Shown: positions 18,301-27,810 of the stretch, piece by piece
Position numbering within the stretch: the stretch's first letter is position 1
Layout: every line of letters starts with the position of its first letter
NCBI RefSeq assembly: GCF_004352855.1
Contig: NZ_SJSC01000003.1
Location: forward strand, 372,001-436,000
DNA length: 64,000 bases
Direction of reading: 5' to 3'
From: Marinomonas sp. KMM3893
GTDB lineage: Bacteria; Pseudomonadota; Gammaproteobacteria; Pseudomonadales; Marinomonadaceae
The notes under the pieces: generated by a model
Seen by the model: the letters and a program-made list of their open reading frames with translations, nothing else
Told to the model about the DNA's origin: nothing
Databases searched by the model: none
Translations under genes and position numbers: made by a program

Positions 18301-18975
18301 TTAATTGACGCTCATTGCGATGCATTGGCTGATTTCATTTAGCGATCGGCCGCTTTCTTGTTGCCAATGGTTAAAAGCCGTTTGAGCGGCCAGTAGAGCG
18401 GATTTTGTGTCTTTTCCTGTGGTAATAATATCGTGCAGGCGTAAGTAGCCTTCGACGTCTCGTGTCATTAGAAAGGTGTCTTTGCCCATGATTCTTAATG
18501 TATACGGGCCTGTGTTACCACCGAGTCGTTGGCCATGTTGTTTCAGGTAGGTCCATAAGCCTGTGATGTCGCTGGTGGGCCAATCGGCAACAAATTTGGC
18601 GAAGGAGCCGTGCGTACGCTGGCATTCATGGATCATAAAGGCGTTTTCACGGATCGTCATGACTTTGCCGAAGTTACGGATAATGCGGGTATCTTTGGCT
18701 TTTTCTTCCCACATTTCATGATGGATCAGTAACATTTTCTCAATATCGAAGCCAAAGAAAACGCTTTCAAAACCTTCCCACTTGTTTCTTACCACTTGCC
18801 AATTAATGCCTGACTGAAAAATTTTCTGCGAAAAAGCGGCCAACCAACGATCATCTGATTGTTGGTAAAGTTGTGCCACGCTGGCAGGTTTGGTCAGTTG
18901 CTGTTCAAGGTTTTGTTGGCCACCGTGTCGTAACGCGGCGCGATCATAAATCGTTTGGAATGGTTCGTACTGCAT
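18301..18975 (-). CDS. DNA-3-methyladenine glycosylase I-like protein
   Basis: A 224-residue protein of the Tag / YfjD-like glycosylase superfamily. Support comes from FSQKIFQSGINWQVVRNKWEG and the following F(x)G-FDIEKM segment, which parallel the Tag helix-hairpin-helix region where the damaged base is bound. E. coli Tag has zinc ligands at both ends; I do not see the N-terminal CxW motif here, so it is a divergent member and true 3-methyladenine activity is not certain. It is upstream of the DsbA-like gene on the minus strand. Confidence 0.8.
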   Translation of the reverse strand: MQYEPFQTIYDRAALRHGGQQNLEQQLTKPASVAQLYQQSDDRWLAAFSQKIFQSGINWQVVRNKWEGFESVFFGFDIEKMLLIHHEMWEEKAKDTRIIRNFGKVMTIRENAFMIHECQRTHGSFAKFVADWPTSDITGLWTYLKQHGQRLGGNTGPYTLRIMGKDTFLMTRDVEGYLRLHDIITTGKDTKSALLAAQTAFNHWQQESGRSLNEISQCIAMSVN

Positions 18976-19127
18976 GGCTACTCCTATCTATTGGCGGGAA
19001 GTTTACCACAAGGATAGGAGGCTGAGCGGGGTCGATAAGAGGAATTGATGTGGTATTTTAGTGATGTCTGCTAAGGCTTTGTCTTATAATGCGATGAAAT
19101 ACATTTAGACAGATCGAGAGAAGTGAA

Positions 19128-19853
19128 ATGACACACTTAAGCGTTAACCTGAATAAAATAGGCTTACTTCGAAATTCTCGTGGCAGAAATTACCCTAACA
19201 TGGTCGAGATGGCAAAACGCACCTTGGATTTAGGGGCGTTTGGGATCACCATTCATCCAAGACCCGATCAGCGCCATGCGACGTACCAAGACGCCTACGA
19301 TTTAAAAGAACTGTTAAAAAGCTACCCTGGTGCTGAGCTTAATATTGAAGGTTTTCCGGACGAGCAGTTTTTAAGTGTGGTGCTTGAAGTGGAACCTCAC
19401 CAATGCACGCTCGTGCCTGATGACCCTAACCAGCTGACATCAGATCATGGCTGGAACATTGCCCGCGACCAAGATGCATTGCGCCCAGTGATTGCGAAAC
19501 TAAAAGAGAAAGGCATCCGAGTGGTGTTGTTTATGGACCCTGACGCCGACAACATGGCATTGGCCAAGGAAGTGGGTGCGGACCGCGTTGAGCTTTACAC
19601 CGAAGAATACGCGAACCATTATGGAGACGAACACTTTGAAGCGATTGCACAGCGCTATCAAGACACAGCGCAAGCCGCTTTAGAAGTAGGGCTTGGTGTC
19701 AATGCCGGTCACGATTTAGATCTGCTGAACATTGAACGCTTATGCAAGCCTGGGCGCATTACAGAGGTGTCGATCGGTCATGCGTTAACCGCGGAAGCGT
19801 TAGACCTAGGTTGGGATAATGTGGTGCGAGCGTACCTAGAAAAGTTGTCTTAA
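19128..19853 (+). CDS. pdxJ: Pyridoxine 5'-phosphate synthase
   Basis: A 241-residue TIM-barrel enzyme that condenses 1-deoxyxylulose 5-phosphate with 3-amino-2-oxopropyl phosphate, the last ring-forming step of vitamin B6 synthesis. Family motifs are LSVNLNKIGLLRNSRG, ITIHPRPDQRHA, VNAGHDLDLLN and EVSIGHALTAEAL. The length is normal. A TATAAT at 19084-19089 may be part of its promoter. It is upstream of the DTW gene with a 16-nt gap. Confidence 0.96.
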   Translation: MTHLSVNLNKIGLLRNSRGRNYPNMVEMAKRTLDLGAFGITIHPRPDQRHATYQDAYDLKELLKSYPGAELNIEGFPDEQFLSVVLEVEPHQCTLVPDDPNQLTSDHGWNIARDQDALRPVIAKLKEKGIRVVLFMDPDADNMALAKEVGADRVELYTEEYANHYGDEHFEAIAQRYQDTAQAALEVGLGVNAGHDLDLLNIERLCKPGRITEVSIGHALTAEALDLGWDNVVRAYLEKLS

Positions 19854-19869
19854 GGATGAGTGTTAACTG

Positions 19870-20490
19870 ATGGGCAGCAGTAAACGACAAACCTGTACTC
19901 GCTGCCATTTTTTAGCCGCGCAATGTGTCTGCCACTTATTGCCAGCGCCTCGACAAGTCGGGTTGCGAATTATTGTGCTGCAGGACCCGAAAGAAGCAAA
20001 GCATGCTAAGAATACGGTGGCTTTGCTCACCTTGGTGTTGCCGCAAGTAGAATGCATAGGGATGGATGATGTTAGGTTACCAGAGCGTTTACAGGCGTTA
20101 GATCTGACGAAATGGCGAGTGCTGTATCCCGCTGAACAGGCGCAACCGATTGAAGCCTTAACAAGCGACGTAGCGGCGACCATTGAGGGTATTATTCTGA
20201 TTGATGCAACATGGCGAAAGGCAAAACGATTCTATTTGAGTCAGCCATTTCTTCATTCTATACCGAGTGTGCATTTTGCGTCTCCGCCTGCGCCTAATTA
20301 CGAAATTCGTAAATCTCCAAATGCCTGTGCTCTGTCTACATTAGAGGCCTGCTGTTATGCCGTTGAGAAAATCGCCGCAGAAGAAATGCAACCAATTCGA
20401 GATTTCATGGTCGCATCCATAAAGTGGCAATGGCGTCGTCAACCGAGCGAGCATAAGCAACCGGTCCCCACTATTGAAATTAAACATTAA
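19870..20490 (+). CDS. DTW-domain tRNA-uridine aminocarboxypropyltransferase
   Basis: A 206-residue DTW-domain protein. The zinc-type motif CTRCHFLAAQCVCHLL is at the N-terminus, the signature DATWRKAKR is in the middle, and YEIRKSPNACALSTLEA is a conserved segment. E. coli TapT (YfiP) of this family makes acp3U at position 47 of tRNAs using SAM; which uridine this member modifies is not shown by the sequence. It follows pdxJ and is 9 nt before the DUF1244 gene, likely in one operon. Confidence 0.88.
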   Translation: MGSSKRQTCTRCHFLAAQCVCHLLPAPRQVGLRIIVLQDPKEAKHAKNTVALLTLVLPQVECIGMDDVRLPERLQALDLTKWRVLYPAEQAQPIEALTSDVAATIEGIILIDATWRKAKRFYLSQPFLHSIPSVHFASPPAPNYEIRKSPNACALSTLEACCYAVEKIAAEEMQPIRDFMVASIKWQWRRQPSEHKQPVPTIEIKH

Positions 20491-20499
20491 GGTACTTTC

Positions 20500-20787
20500 A
20501 TGGATAAGCAAACTGAAATTGAAGCCGCGGTTTTTCGTCGTCTCTTGAAACATTTGGACGATAACAAGTCGGTGCAAAATATTGATCTGATGAATTTGGC
20601 GGACTTTTGTCGTAATTGCTTGAGTAAATGGTATGTCGCAGAAGCCGAAGAGAGAGGCGTTGAAGTGGCTTATGAAGACGCCCGAGAATATGTCTATGGT
20701 GAGCCTTATGCGCAGTGGAAAGACAAGTATCAGCCTGCCGCCACCGCAGAACAGCTTGCTGCATTCGCCGCTAAAGCGTCTAAATAA
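20500..20787 (+). CDS. DUF1244 family protein
   Basis: A 95-residue protein matching DUF1244: AAVFRRLLKHLDDNKSVQN, then LADFCRNCLSKWY and YEDAREYVYGEPYAQWK. The family forms small helical bundles and has no assigned function. It sits 9 nt after the DTW gene and directly before lapG, whose GTG starts 8 nt after its stop. Confidence 0.88.
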   Translation: MDKQTEIEAAVFRRLLKHLDDNKSVQNIDLMNLADFCRNCLSKWYVAEAEERGVEVAYEDAREYVYGEPYAQWKDKYQPAATAEQLAAFAAKASK

Positions 20788-20795
20788 GGCTTTAG

Positions 20796-21494
20796 GTGCT
20801 GCGCTTGCTTGTTTCTTTGTTTTCCTTCCTGAAAAGTATACGGCCTAATAAACGGGTCGTATGCTTGTCATTGATTCTGTGTGTTATTCCTCAATTTTGG
20901 TTGTATGCTGATATTTCTGATAAATATTTTGCCATCGCTCAAAAAGTGGGTAAACAATATGGCAGGAGTGCAGAGCAACGGATCTTTGCTTGGCGAGCGA
21001 TGATTGATGAATCCAAAGACCTGCCGATTGTCGAGAAACTAGCGAAGGTGAATAATTTTTTTAATATGATGGACTTTGTCAGTGATATTAAACATTGGGG
21101 CAAAGAAGATTATTGGGCCACCCCGATTGAGTTTCTCGCAACAAGAGGAGGGGACTGCGAAGATTTTACCATTGCGAAATACTTTGCGTTGCGCGAGCTA
21201 GGTGTGCCAGATGAGCAACTGCGTTTAGTGTACGTTAAGTCGCTGACTCTCAATCAGCATCATATGGTGTTGGCGTATTATCATAAGCCAACCTCGATCC
21301 CTGTTCTTTTGGATAATTTAGATAAAACGTTAAAACCAGCCTCCCAGCGCCCGGATTTATTGCCTATTTACTCTTTTAACGCGAAAAATCTGTGGCTTTC
21401 AAAAGAAAAAGGACGCGGGCAACTGGTGGGAGGTTCATCGCGCTTGAGTCTCTGGACCGATTTAAACAACCGACTCGCTACGTACAATAACTAG
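20796..21494 (+). CDS. lapG: Periplasmic cysteine protease LapG
   Basis: A 232-residue bacterial transglutaminase-like cysteine proteinase. An N-terminal hydrophobic segment (about 21-38) is the export signal. The catalytic triad is Cys121 in RGGDCEDF, His156 in QHHMVLAY and Asp173 in LLDNLD, each in its family context. LapG cuts the N-terminal retention module of LapA-type adhesins, releasing cells from surfaces, and is held inactive by c-di-GMP-bound LapD, which is encoded next (10-nt gap). The start is GTG; a leucine-rich N-terminus makes the exact start slightly uncertain. Confidence 0.92.
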   Translation: MLRLLVSLFSFLKSIRPNKRVVCLSLILCVIPQFWLYADISDKYFAIAQKVGKQYGRSAEQRIFAWRAMIDESKDLPIVEKLAKVNNFFNMMDFVSDIKHWGKEDYWATPIEFLATRGGDCEDFTIAKYFALRELGVPDEQLRLVYVKSLTLNQHHMVLAYYHKPTSIPVLLDNLDKTLKPASQRPDLLPIYSFNAKNLWLSKEKGRGQLVGGSSRLSLWTDLNNRLATYNN

Positions 21495-21504
21495 GAGAAT
21501 CAGA

Positions 21505-23460
21505 GTGACGCTATTTCGCCAGTTAATGATGACGATTGTTGTCATTTTTTCAGTAATACTAGTGGTTGTGATGGGGATTAACTTCAATACAACAAAAGGC
21601 TATTTGATTAATCAGCTTGAGTCGACAACACAAGATTCGGCAACCTCGCTCAGTATGACTGTGTCAGACTTTATGGCGAAGGAAGATTACGCGTCGGTGG
21701 ACAGTGCCATTAATGCGGTGTTTGACAGTGGCTATTTTTCTGAAGTACGTATTCATGTGTACGCCACAGACAAAGACATTGTGCGTGCAAACGAGACCAA
21801 AATTAACGGCGTACCACAGTGGTTTATTAAGTTAATCAGTTTTGATGTACCACAGGCCAATGCGGTGATTTCTAATGGTTGGAATGAACTAGGTCAGGTG
21901 TACATTACCGGTAGCGCGGGTTACGGCTATTACCAATTATGGGAAGCCAGTAGGGACTTATTGCTGTCGTTTGTGATTATCGGTGTGATGACCATCTTGT
22001 TTGGCAGTATTGCGCTGCGGTATTTGTTTAAGCCTTTAGCCGAAGTGGAAAAACAAGCGGAAGCGATTCAGCAACGTCAATTTATTAAGATGGACAAGTT
22101 GCCTAAAACCCGGGAGCTAAAATCCGTCGTACAGTCGATGAATCGATTGACTGAAAAACTAGAAAAAGACTTCGACGCCGAAGCCGAAACAGTGCAGTGG
22201 TTGCAAGCTAAGGCCTTTAAAGACCCGGTTAGTGGATTAGGCAATCGTCACTTTTTTGAAAGCCAAGCCAAATCTTATTTTGCCAGCAATGATCGTACTA
22301 TGGATGGCTTGTTGCTGGTGAATCTCTCTGATCTGGGCAAGCTCAATAATGAGCGCGGGTATGAAGCGGCCGATATGTTTATTCGTGCGTCTGCGCAGAT
22401 CATGGCAGAGAAGGTGCAAAGCGTGGCCTCTTCAGCGTCTATTGCACGCTTGTCTGGTGCTGATTTCATTATTTTGATTCCCAATATTGATCAAGCCAGA
22501 TTACAGCGCGTCGTCGATGATATCTTGGACGGCTTGATGACGCTGATTCCAAACCAGATCTCCTATGGCGATGCGGTTGCGAATATTGGCGCTGTCTCAT
22601 TAAGCGGTAAGGTGAGTCGTTCTAATGCCATGGCGCAAGCCGACGCGGCGCTGCGGGAGGCGAAAGCCAATGGCGCGAATATCAGCCGTGTTTTTGATGC
22701 CATTACAGGGCAAGAAACGGCCATTGGTCGACTGGCTTGGAAAGAAATATTAGAGCGAGCGATTGCCAATAAAGCCTTCCTGTTAAGAAAACAGAAGGTG
22801 GTGTTTTTTGAAGAAGATAAAAAAGTGATGCATGAGGAAGTGTTTGCCAGTCTAGAGCACGAGGGAAAACAATACCATGCGGGCTACTTTATCGGTTTGG
22901 CTGAACAGTTTGACCTTGGTGATCAACTGGATAAAGTGGTTATCTTACGTGTTATTGAGTTTATTCGACGTCGCAAAAGTACGCCCTTGCCAGCGTTAGC
23001 GATTAACCTGGCGGCATCTTCTTATTCAAAACCTGAATTCATGACCTGGCTGGATCATACCCTGCAAGGGTTAGACAGCGCGCTTCGTCATCAGCTTGTC
23101 TTTGAAGTCACCGAGCAAAACGTACTTGCGGCTGAAGAGCAGGTGTTCGTCTTGTCTCAACTGCTAAGAAAACATGATGTGCGTTTTGGTGTAGACAATG
23201 TGGGTAAGCAATTTACCACCTTCCATTATTTACAGCAGCTCATGCCAGATTATGTGAAAGTAGACCCATCGTATACTAAGATGGCCACGGGCAAAGAGTC
23301 TGAATCCTTTTTCATGCATATCTTATGTAAGATGTTTAGCAGCTTGAATATTCAAGTGATTGCGACAGGGATTGAAAGCGAGCAACAATTAAGTCGATTG
23401 GCGAAGTTTGATATTGCGGCAGGACAAGGCTTTGTTGTTGACCGAGCCCAAGATATGTAA
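21505..23460 (+). CDS. lapD: LapD c-di-GMP receptor with degenerate GGDEF and EAL domains
   Basis: A 651-residue inner-membrane receptor: transmembrane helix near 8-25, a periplasmic LapD/MoxY domain with the typical PQWFIKLI segment, a second helix near 155-172, a HAMP-like linker, then GGDEF and EAL domains. The GGDEF site reads SGADF, and the EAL domain has EEVFASL in place of EAL and VDNVG in place of DDFG, so both should be catalytically dead while still binding c-di-GMP. When loaded it sequesters LapG. Start is GTG at 21505 after AGGAGAATCAGA. Confidence 0.93.
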   Translation: MTLFRQLMMTIVVIFSVILVVVMGINFNTTKGYLINQLESTTQDSATSLSMTVSDFMAKEDYASVDSAINAVFDSGYFSEVRIHVYATDKDIVRANETKINGVPQWFIKLISFDVPQANAVISNGWNELGQVYITGSAGYGYYQLWEASRDLLLSFVIIGVMTILFGSIALRYLFKPLAEVEKQAEAIQQRQFIKMDKLPKTRELKSVVQSMNRLTEKLEKDFDAEAETVQWLQAKAFKDPVSGLGNRHFFESQAKSYFASNDRTMDGLLLVNLSDLGKLNNERGYEAADMFIRASAQIMAEKVQSVASSASIARLSGADFIILIPNIDQARLQRVVDDILDGLMTLIPNQISYGDAVANIGAVSLSGKVSRSNAMAQADAALREAKANGANISRVFDAITGQETAIGRLAWKEILERAIANKAFLLRKQKVVFFEEDKKVMHEEVFASLEHEGKQYHAGYFIGLAEQFDLGDQLDKVVILRVIEFIRRRKSTPLPALAINLAASSYSKPEFMTWLDHTLQGLDSALRHQLVFEVTEQNVLAAEEQVFVLSQLLRKHDVRFGVDNVGKQFTTFHYLQQLMPDYVKVDPSYTKMATGKESESFFMHILCKMFSSLNIQVIATGIESEQQLSRLAKFDIAAGQGFVVDRAQDM

Positions 23461-23537
23461 AGCCAATAAGGCTAAGCCCACTCAAGGGCTCTGAATAAAC
23501 AATGACTTGTTGATTTATATCGGGCTGCTCACCTGGA

Positions 23538-23903
23538 TTAAATCAAGGAGTCATTGTCGTTATTGGCAAACTCATCGTCGATCAGGCTGTCTTCGCCGCC
23601 GTTGTGAACGCCACGCACCCATTTTCGACTCAATAATTTCTTCTGAGCAGCCATCGGCAATTCTGTAAATTGAATAATGCGCTTTTCACTCAATAGATCG
23701 ATCAAGTCTTCAATGATTCGCATCATGTCGCCGTCAGAACCACTCAGCAGTTCTTGGGTGCTTTCTTCAGTGCTTTTGAATTTAGACTCTAATAACGCGG
23801 CAACAACTGGGTCATCTGGCGCAACAAGCAGCTTGTAGTCATTTGATTGTGTTGTGGCTACATCTATAATGTCGCCATCCTTATTTATTTTTGCATAGAG
23901 CAC
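23538..23903 (-). CDS. Small conserved protein next to lap genes (often mislabelled 'tryptophan synthase beta-like')
   Basis: A 121-residue acidic protein. The central segment MMRIIEDLIDLLSEKRIIQFTELP and the following AAQKKLLSRKWVRG resemble a family found in Pseudomonas and Marinobacter that databases often call 'tryptophan synthase subunit beta like protein', though nothing in it resembles TrpB. The protein ends in a very acidic tail (Asp/Glu/Asn-rich). It is encoded on the minus strand between lapD and lapB. No signal peptide or membrane segment is seen. Function is unknown. Confidence 0.8.
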   Translation of the reverse strand: MLYAKINKDGDIIDVATTQSNDYKLLVAPDDPVVAALLESKFKSTEESTQELLSGSDGDMMRIIEDLIDLLSEKRIIQFTELPMAAQKKLLSRKWVRGVHNGGEDSLIDDEFANNDNDSLI

Positions 23904-24044
23904 AGCGTTTCCCCATTGTATTATTTTGTATAGTTCAAGAATCTGACTTTCTATCTTACTTAATAAGCTCTATTCTAGACTATAACTATCTGAAGTCGAT
24001 TTCTAAGTTTATGTTTTTTTTATGTTTAAGGAGTAAAAGGAAGT

Positions 24045-26381
24045 ATGTCTGACTCCATTCGAACAGGGCAAGGTGATACTTCTGCTTCTGACGAAGCGCC
24101 AGCTGACGTCAATGTGAAAGAAGAACAGAGCTCTGATACTCTCTCAAACCAAGAAGACACTGGCTCTGCCGCAAAGCAAGAGCTACCTGATGATGCGCCG
24201 CACCAAGCGACAACAGATGAGCCTGCCTCAGCCCCTCAATGGCAAGTAGAAGGAAGCGACTTAGAGTACCCAAATCCGCTTCTTGATTGTCTCGTATTGC
24301 TCAGTAAATATTTCCATAATCCTTATTCCGCCGACTCAATCGCGGCAGGGCTGCCGATTACAGATAACGATATGACGCCTGCGCTGTTCAAGCGCGCCGC
24401 GAAACGCATTGGTATCAGCTCGCGATTTATTAAACGACCTTTACTAAAAATACCAAGCATGGTGTTGCCTGCGGTTTTATTGTTAAAAGACCAGCAAGCG
24501 TGTGTTTTGTTGAGCGTCAATCAACAGGATAAAACAGCGACCATCATGCGTCCTGAAGCCGGTGAGGGTGAGTTTACATTGCCATTATCTGAGCTGATGG
24601 CGTCCTACAGTGGCTATTGTTTCTTCGTTAAACCGATTTATCAGTTTGATAAACGCTCAGAAAAAGAGAGTGAAAAAGCCAGTAAGAAACATTGGTTTTG
24701 GGGAACCATTACGCGGTCTTGGCGGATCTACCGCGATGTGTTTATTGCCTCCTTGCTGATTAATATTTTTGCGGTCGCCAGCCCGCTTTTTGTGATGAAT
24801 GTCTATGACCGAGTGGTGCCCAATAACGCGTTTGATACCTTGTGGGTATTGGCGATTGGCGCGACGGTTGTCTATATGTTCGACTTTTTATTACGCACAT
24901 TACGAGCGTACTTTATTGATATCGCAGGAAAAAAATCGGACATTCTGATATCAGCTTCGATTTTCTCTAAAGTAAACAACATTACCATGGCATCTCGTCC
25001 ACAATCGGTTGGGGCGTTTGCTAAAAACCTGCAAGAATTTGAAAGTATACGAGATTTTATTACCTCGGCTTCCATTACTACGTTAGTAGACATCCCTTTT
25101 ATGTTTTTAATTGTGGGTGTGATTTGGTTGATTGGTGGCCCGGTTGGCTACATACCTATTATCACCATCTTCTTGATTCTTATGTACAGCGTGATTATCC
25201 AAATACCGCTGCGTCGTTCAATTGAAGAAAGCCAAAAAACGGCCTCGCAAAAGAATGCCGTACTGATTGAAAGTTTGTATAACGCCGAGAGCGTTAAGTT
25301 GAACAACGCAGAAGGTGTGTTGCAGCAGAAATGGGAAAATGCCGTTGGTAACATTGCGGATTGGGGGGTAAAAACCCGTCAATTGGCGCAATCTTGTTCG
25401 TCTTTTGCCTCGATGGCACAGCAACTAACGACGGTCGTCATCGTCATCGTCGGTGTGTATCAGATTTCTGAGGGCAATATGAGCATGGGGGCGCTGGTGG
25501 CGTCAGTTATGTTAACCGGTCGTGCTCTTGGGCCTATGGCGCAAGTGGCCGGATTAGCCACTCGTTATAATCAAGCTAAGTCCGCCTTTACTGCGTTAAA
25601 CGAAATCATGAATTCCCCAGTCGAAAATCCAGATGATGTGAAGTTTGTTCACCGTCCTAAATTTGAAGGGGCGTTTCAGTTTGATGCCGTCAGTTTTGCT
25701 TATCCTGAACAAGAACAAGCGGCAATCAGTGCGATTAACATCAACATCAAGTCTGGTGAAAAGGTGGGGATTATTGGCCGGATCGGTTCTGGTAAATCAA
25801 CGCTTGGTAAGTTAATGACTGGGCTTTATACACCAATGGATGGCGCGGTTCGTGTCGATGGTGTGGATGTTCGCCAAATTAACCCAACAGACTTACGTCG
25901 TAATGTTGGCTCCGTATCGCAAGATGTGACCCTGTTTTATGGTTCCATACGCGACAACATTGTCATGGGTGTTCCTTACATGGAAGACGAAGCCATTTTG
26001 CGCGCCGCTGAGCTGTCAGGCGTGTCTGAGTTTGCGAACCGCAAACCCAGTGGTTTAGACAGTATTGTTGGTGAGCGTGGCATGCAATTATCCGGTGGTC
26101 AGCGTCAGAGTATTGCCATCGCACGTGCCTTGTTATTCGATCCGCCGATTTTGATTTTAGATGAGCCGACGGCTTCTATGGACAACACCACTGAGACAAG
26201 AATGAAGCGTCGTTTGATGAATGTTGTTAAAGACAAAACCTTGATACTGATCACTCATAAAGCGTCAATGTTGGACATGGTTGATCGAATTATTGTGATG
26301 GATAACGGTCGATTAATTGCAGATGGTCCAAAAGCGCAGGTTCATGAGGCGCTTCGACAAGGCAAGCTTAAGGTTAGTTAG
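24045..26381 (+). CDS. lapB: Type I secretion ABC permease/ATPase LapB
   Basis: A 778-residue type I secretion ABC exporter. It has a ~70-residue acidic, Ser/Thr-rich N-terminal extension, a C39-peptidase-like domain (about 75-200) without a recognisable complete catalytic set, a six-helix membrane domain (about 230-500), and an ATPase domain with Walker A GRIGSGKST near 578, LSGGQ near 682, LILDEP and the LITH switch. It exports a large repeat adhesin with LapC and a TolC-like channel. LapC starts 1 nt after its stop. Confidence 0.92.
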   Translation: MSDSIRTGQGDTSASDEAPADVNVKEEQSSDTLSNQEDTGSAAKQELPDDAPHQATTDEPASAPQWQVEGSDLEYPNPLLDCLVLLSKYFHNPYSADSIAAGLPITDNDMTPALFKRAAKRIGISSRFIKRPLLKIPSMVLPAVLLLKDQQACVLLSVNQQDKTATIMRPEAGEGEFTLPLSELMASYSGYCFFVKPIYQFDKRSEKESEKASKKHWFWGTITRSWRIYRDVFIASLLINIFAVASPLFVMNVYDRVVPNNAFDTLWVLAIGATVVYMFDFLLRTLRAYFIDIAGKKSDILISASIFSKVNNITMASRPQSVGAFAKNLQEFESIRDFITSASITTLVDIPFMFLIVGVIWLIGGPVGYIPIITIFLILMYSVIIQIPLRRSIEESQKTASQKNAVLIESLYNAESVKLNNAEGVLQQKWENAVGNIADWGVKTRQLAQSCSSFASMAQQLTTVVIVIVGVYQISEGNMSMGALVASVMLTGRALGPMAQVAGLATRYNQAKSAFTALNEIMNSPVENPDDVKFVHRPKFEGAFQFDAVSFAYPEQEQAAISAININIKSGEKVGIIGRIGSGKSTLGKLMTGLYTPMDGAVRVDGVDVRQINPTDLRRNVGSVSQDVTLFYGSIRDNIVMGVPYMEDEAILRAAELSGVSEFANRKPSGLDSIVGERGMQLSGGQRQSIAIARALLFDPPILILDEPTASMDNTTETRMKRRLMNVVKDKTLILITHKASMLDMVDRIIVMDNGRLIADGPKAQVHEALRQGKLKVS

Positions 26382-26382
26382 C

Positions 26383-27717
26383 ATGACAAAAAAATCGAAT
26401 AAGATATCACAAAGTGATTTGGGTTTTTTGAACGATAAAAACTCAGCACTGATGTTAAAAACCCCGCGTGGTGGCCGCATCATTCTATGGGTTATTTTTA
26501 TCTTTGTGGTGGCCGCCGTTATCTGGGCCGACAACACGGATTTTGATGAAATAACCGTCGGGGAAGGCAAGGTTATTCCTTCTAGCCAAGTTCAACAGAT
26601 TCAGAACTTGGAAGGGGGTATCCTCAAAGAAATCAATACTCGTGTAGGCCAGACGGTTGAACGCGGTCAAATCCTGATGACGATAGAAAACACCGAAGCG
26701 GTTTCGTCTCTTAGAGAGCAAGAAGCGGAGTCGGTCAATTTACGAGCTCGCGCCACTCGCTTACAAGCGGAAGCATTAGGCAAAGAACCCAATTTTGATT
26801 CTGAAATGAGAGCCCTGCACCCGGATGTGGTTAGTCGAGAGATGGAGTTGTATAAAAACCGGGCGGCATCACTGCGCAGTAATCAACTTGTCTTCGATCA
26901 ACAGGTGGCGCAAAAACAACAAGAAATAGTTGAGCAGAAAGCCAAATTAAGTAACCTACAGCGTAGCTTTGAATTATCAACAGAAGAGTTGAATTTAACG
27001 CGTCCGGCTTTTGAGCAAGGGGCGGTGTCGCGTGTTGAGTTGCTGCAACTAGAAAGACAGGTGAACCAACTTAAAGGGGATTTGGATGCAACTAAGTTGG
27101 CGCTACCCAGAGCGAGATCCGCTTTAAAAGAAGCGGAAAACAAGTTGAACGAGAGCACGACAAAGTTCCGCGCTGATGCGCAAGAGGATTTGACCAAAGT
27201 GCGCAGCAAGCTGGATCAGCTTCGTGAAGCCAATGTCTCCTTGCAAGATAAGGTATCTCGGACTCAAGTAAGGTCGCCTGTTAAAGGCATCGTGAAGCAG
27301 TTGCAGATTAACACCGTTGGGGGTGTTATCACGCCTGGTATGAATCTGCTGGAAATTGTTCCGATCGAAGACTCTTTATTAATAGAAGCAAAAGTAAGGC
27401 CTAAGGATATTGGCTTTATTAAACCTGGATTGCATGCGGTGGTGAAACTGACCGCGTATGACTTCTCTGTGTATGGTGGATTACAGGCGACGGTTGAAAA
27501 TATCAGTGCCGATACCATAGTAGATGAAGAGGGGGAAAGTTTTTATCTAGTGCGAGTGAGAACAGACCGTAATTACTTGGGCAGTGACCAGCAAAATCTG
27601 CCTATTATTCCTGGTATGCAAGCGACAGTAGATGTCATCACAGGGAAGAAAACCTTGTTGGACTATTTGTTAAAACCGATTATCAAAGCCAAGCAAAATG
27701 CCTTGCACGAGAGATGA
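26383..27717 (+). CDS. lapC: Type I secretion membrane-fusion protein LapC (HlyD family)
   Basis: A 444-residue periplasmic adaptor. One transmembrane segment (IILWVIFIFVVAAVIW) is near residues 27-45, then a lipoyl-like half (GEGKVIPSSQVQQIQN), a long coiled coil (about 110-280) rich in Gln, Leu and Glu, the second lipoyl half and a beta-barrel ending GMQATVDVITGKKTLLDYL, typical of HlyD. The open frame extends 66 nt upstream into lapB; the ATG at 26383 right after the lapB stop is preferred. No outer-membrane partner gene or adhesin gene is in the window. Confidence 0.92.
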   Translation: MTKKSNKISQSDLGFLNDKNSALMLKTPRGGRIILWVIFIFVVAAVIWADNTDFDEITVGEGKVIPSSQVQQIQNLEGGILKEINTRVGQTVERGQILMTIENTEAVSSLREQEAESVNLRARATRLQAEALGKEPNFDSEMRALHPDVVSREMELYKNRAASLRSNQLVFDQQVAQKQQEIVEQKAKLSNLQRSFELSTEELNLTRPAFEQGAVSRVELLQLERQVNQLKGDLDATKLALPRARSALKEAENKLNESTTKFRADAQEDLTKVRSKLDQLREANVSLQDKVSRTQVRSPVKGIVKQLQINTVGGVITPGMNLLEIVPIEDSLLIEAKVRPKDIGFIKPGLHAVVKLTAYDFSVYGGLQATVENISADTIVDEEGESFYLVRVRTDRNYLGSDQQNLPIIPGMQATVDVITGKKTLLDYLLKPIIKAKQNALHER

Positions 27718-27810
27718 TACAAAAGAGCACTGTGTTAGCGGAAAGAGTAACAAATTTTCACAGTCTGTTTTTTACATCGAGAGTAGAATGAATAGCAACA
27801 ACAGAAGTAG

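Noticed and set aside
26317..26382. 22-codon upstream extension of lapC inside lapB
   Set aside because: ATG at 26383 directly after the lapB stop fits HlyD-family length and coupling.
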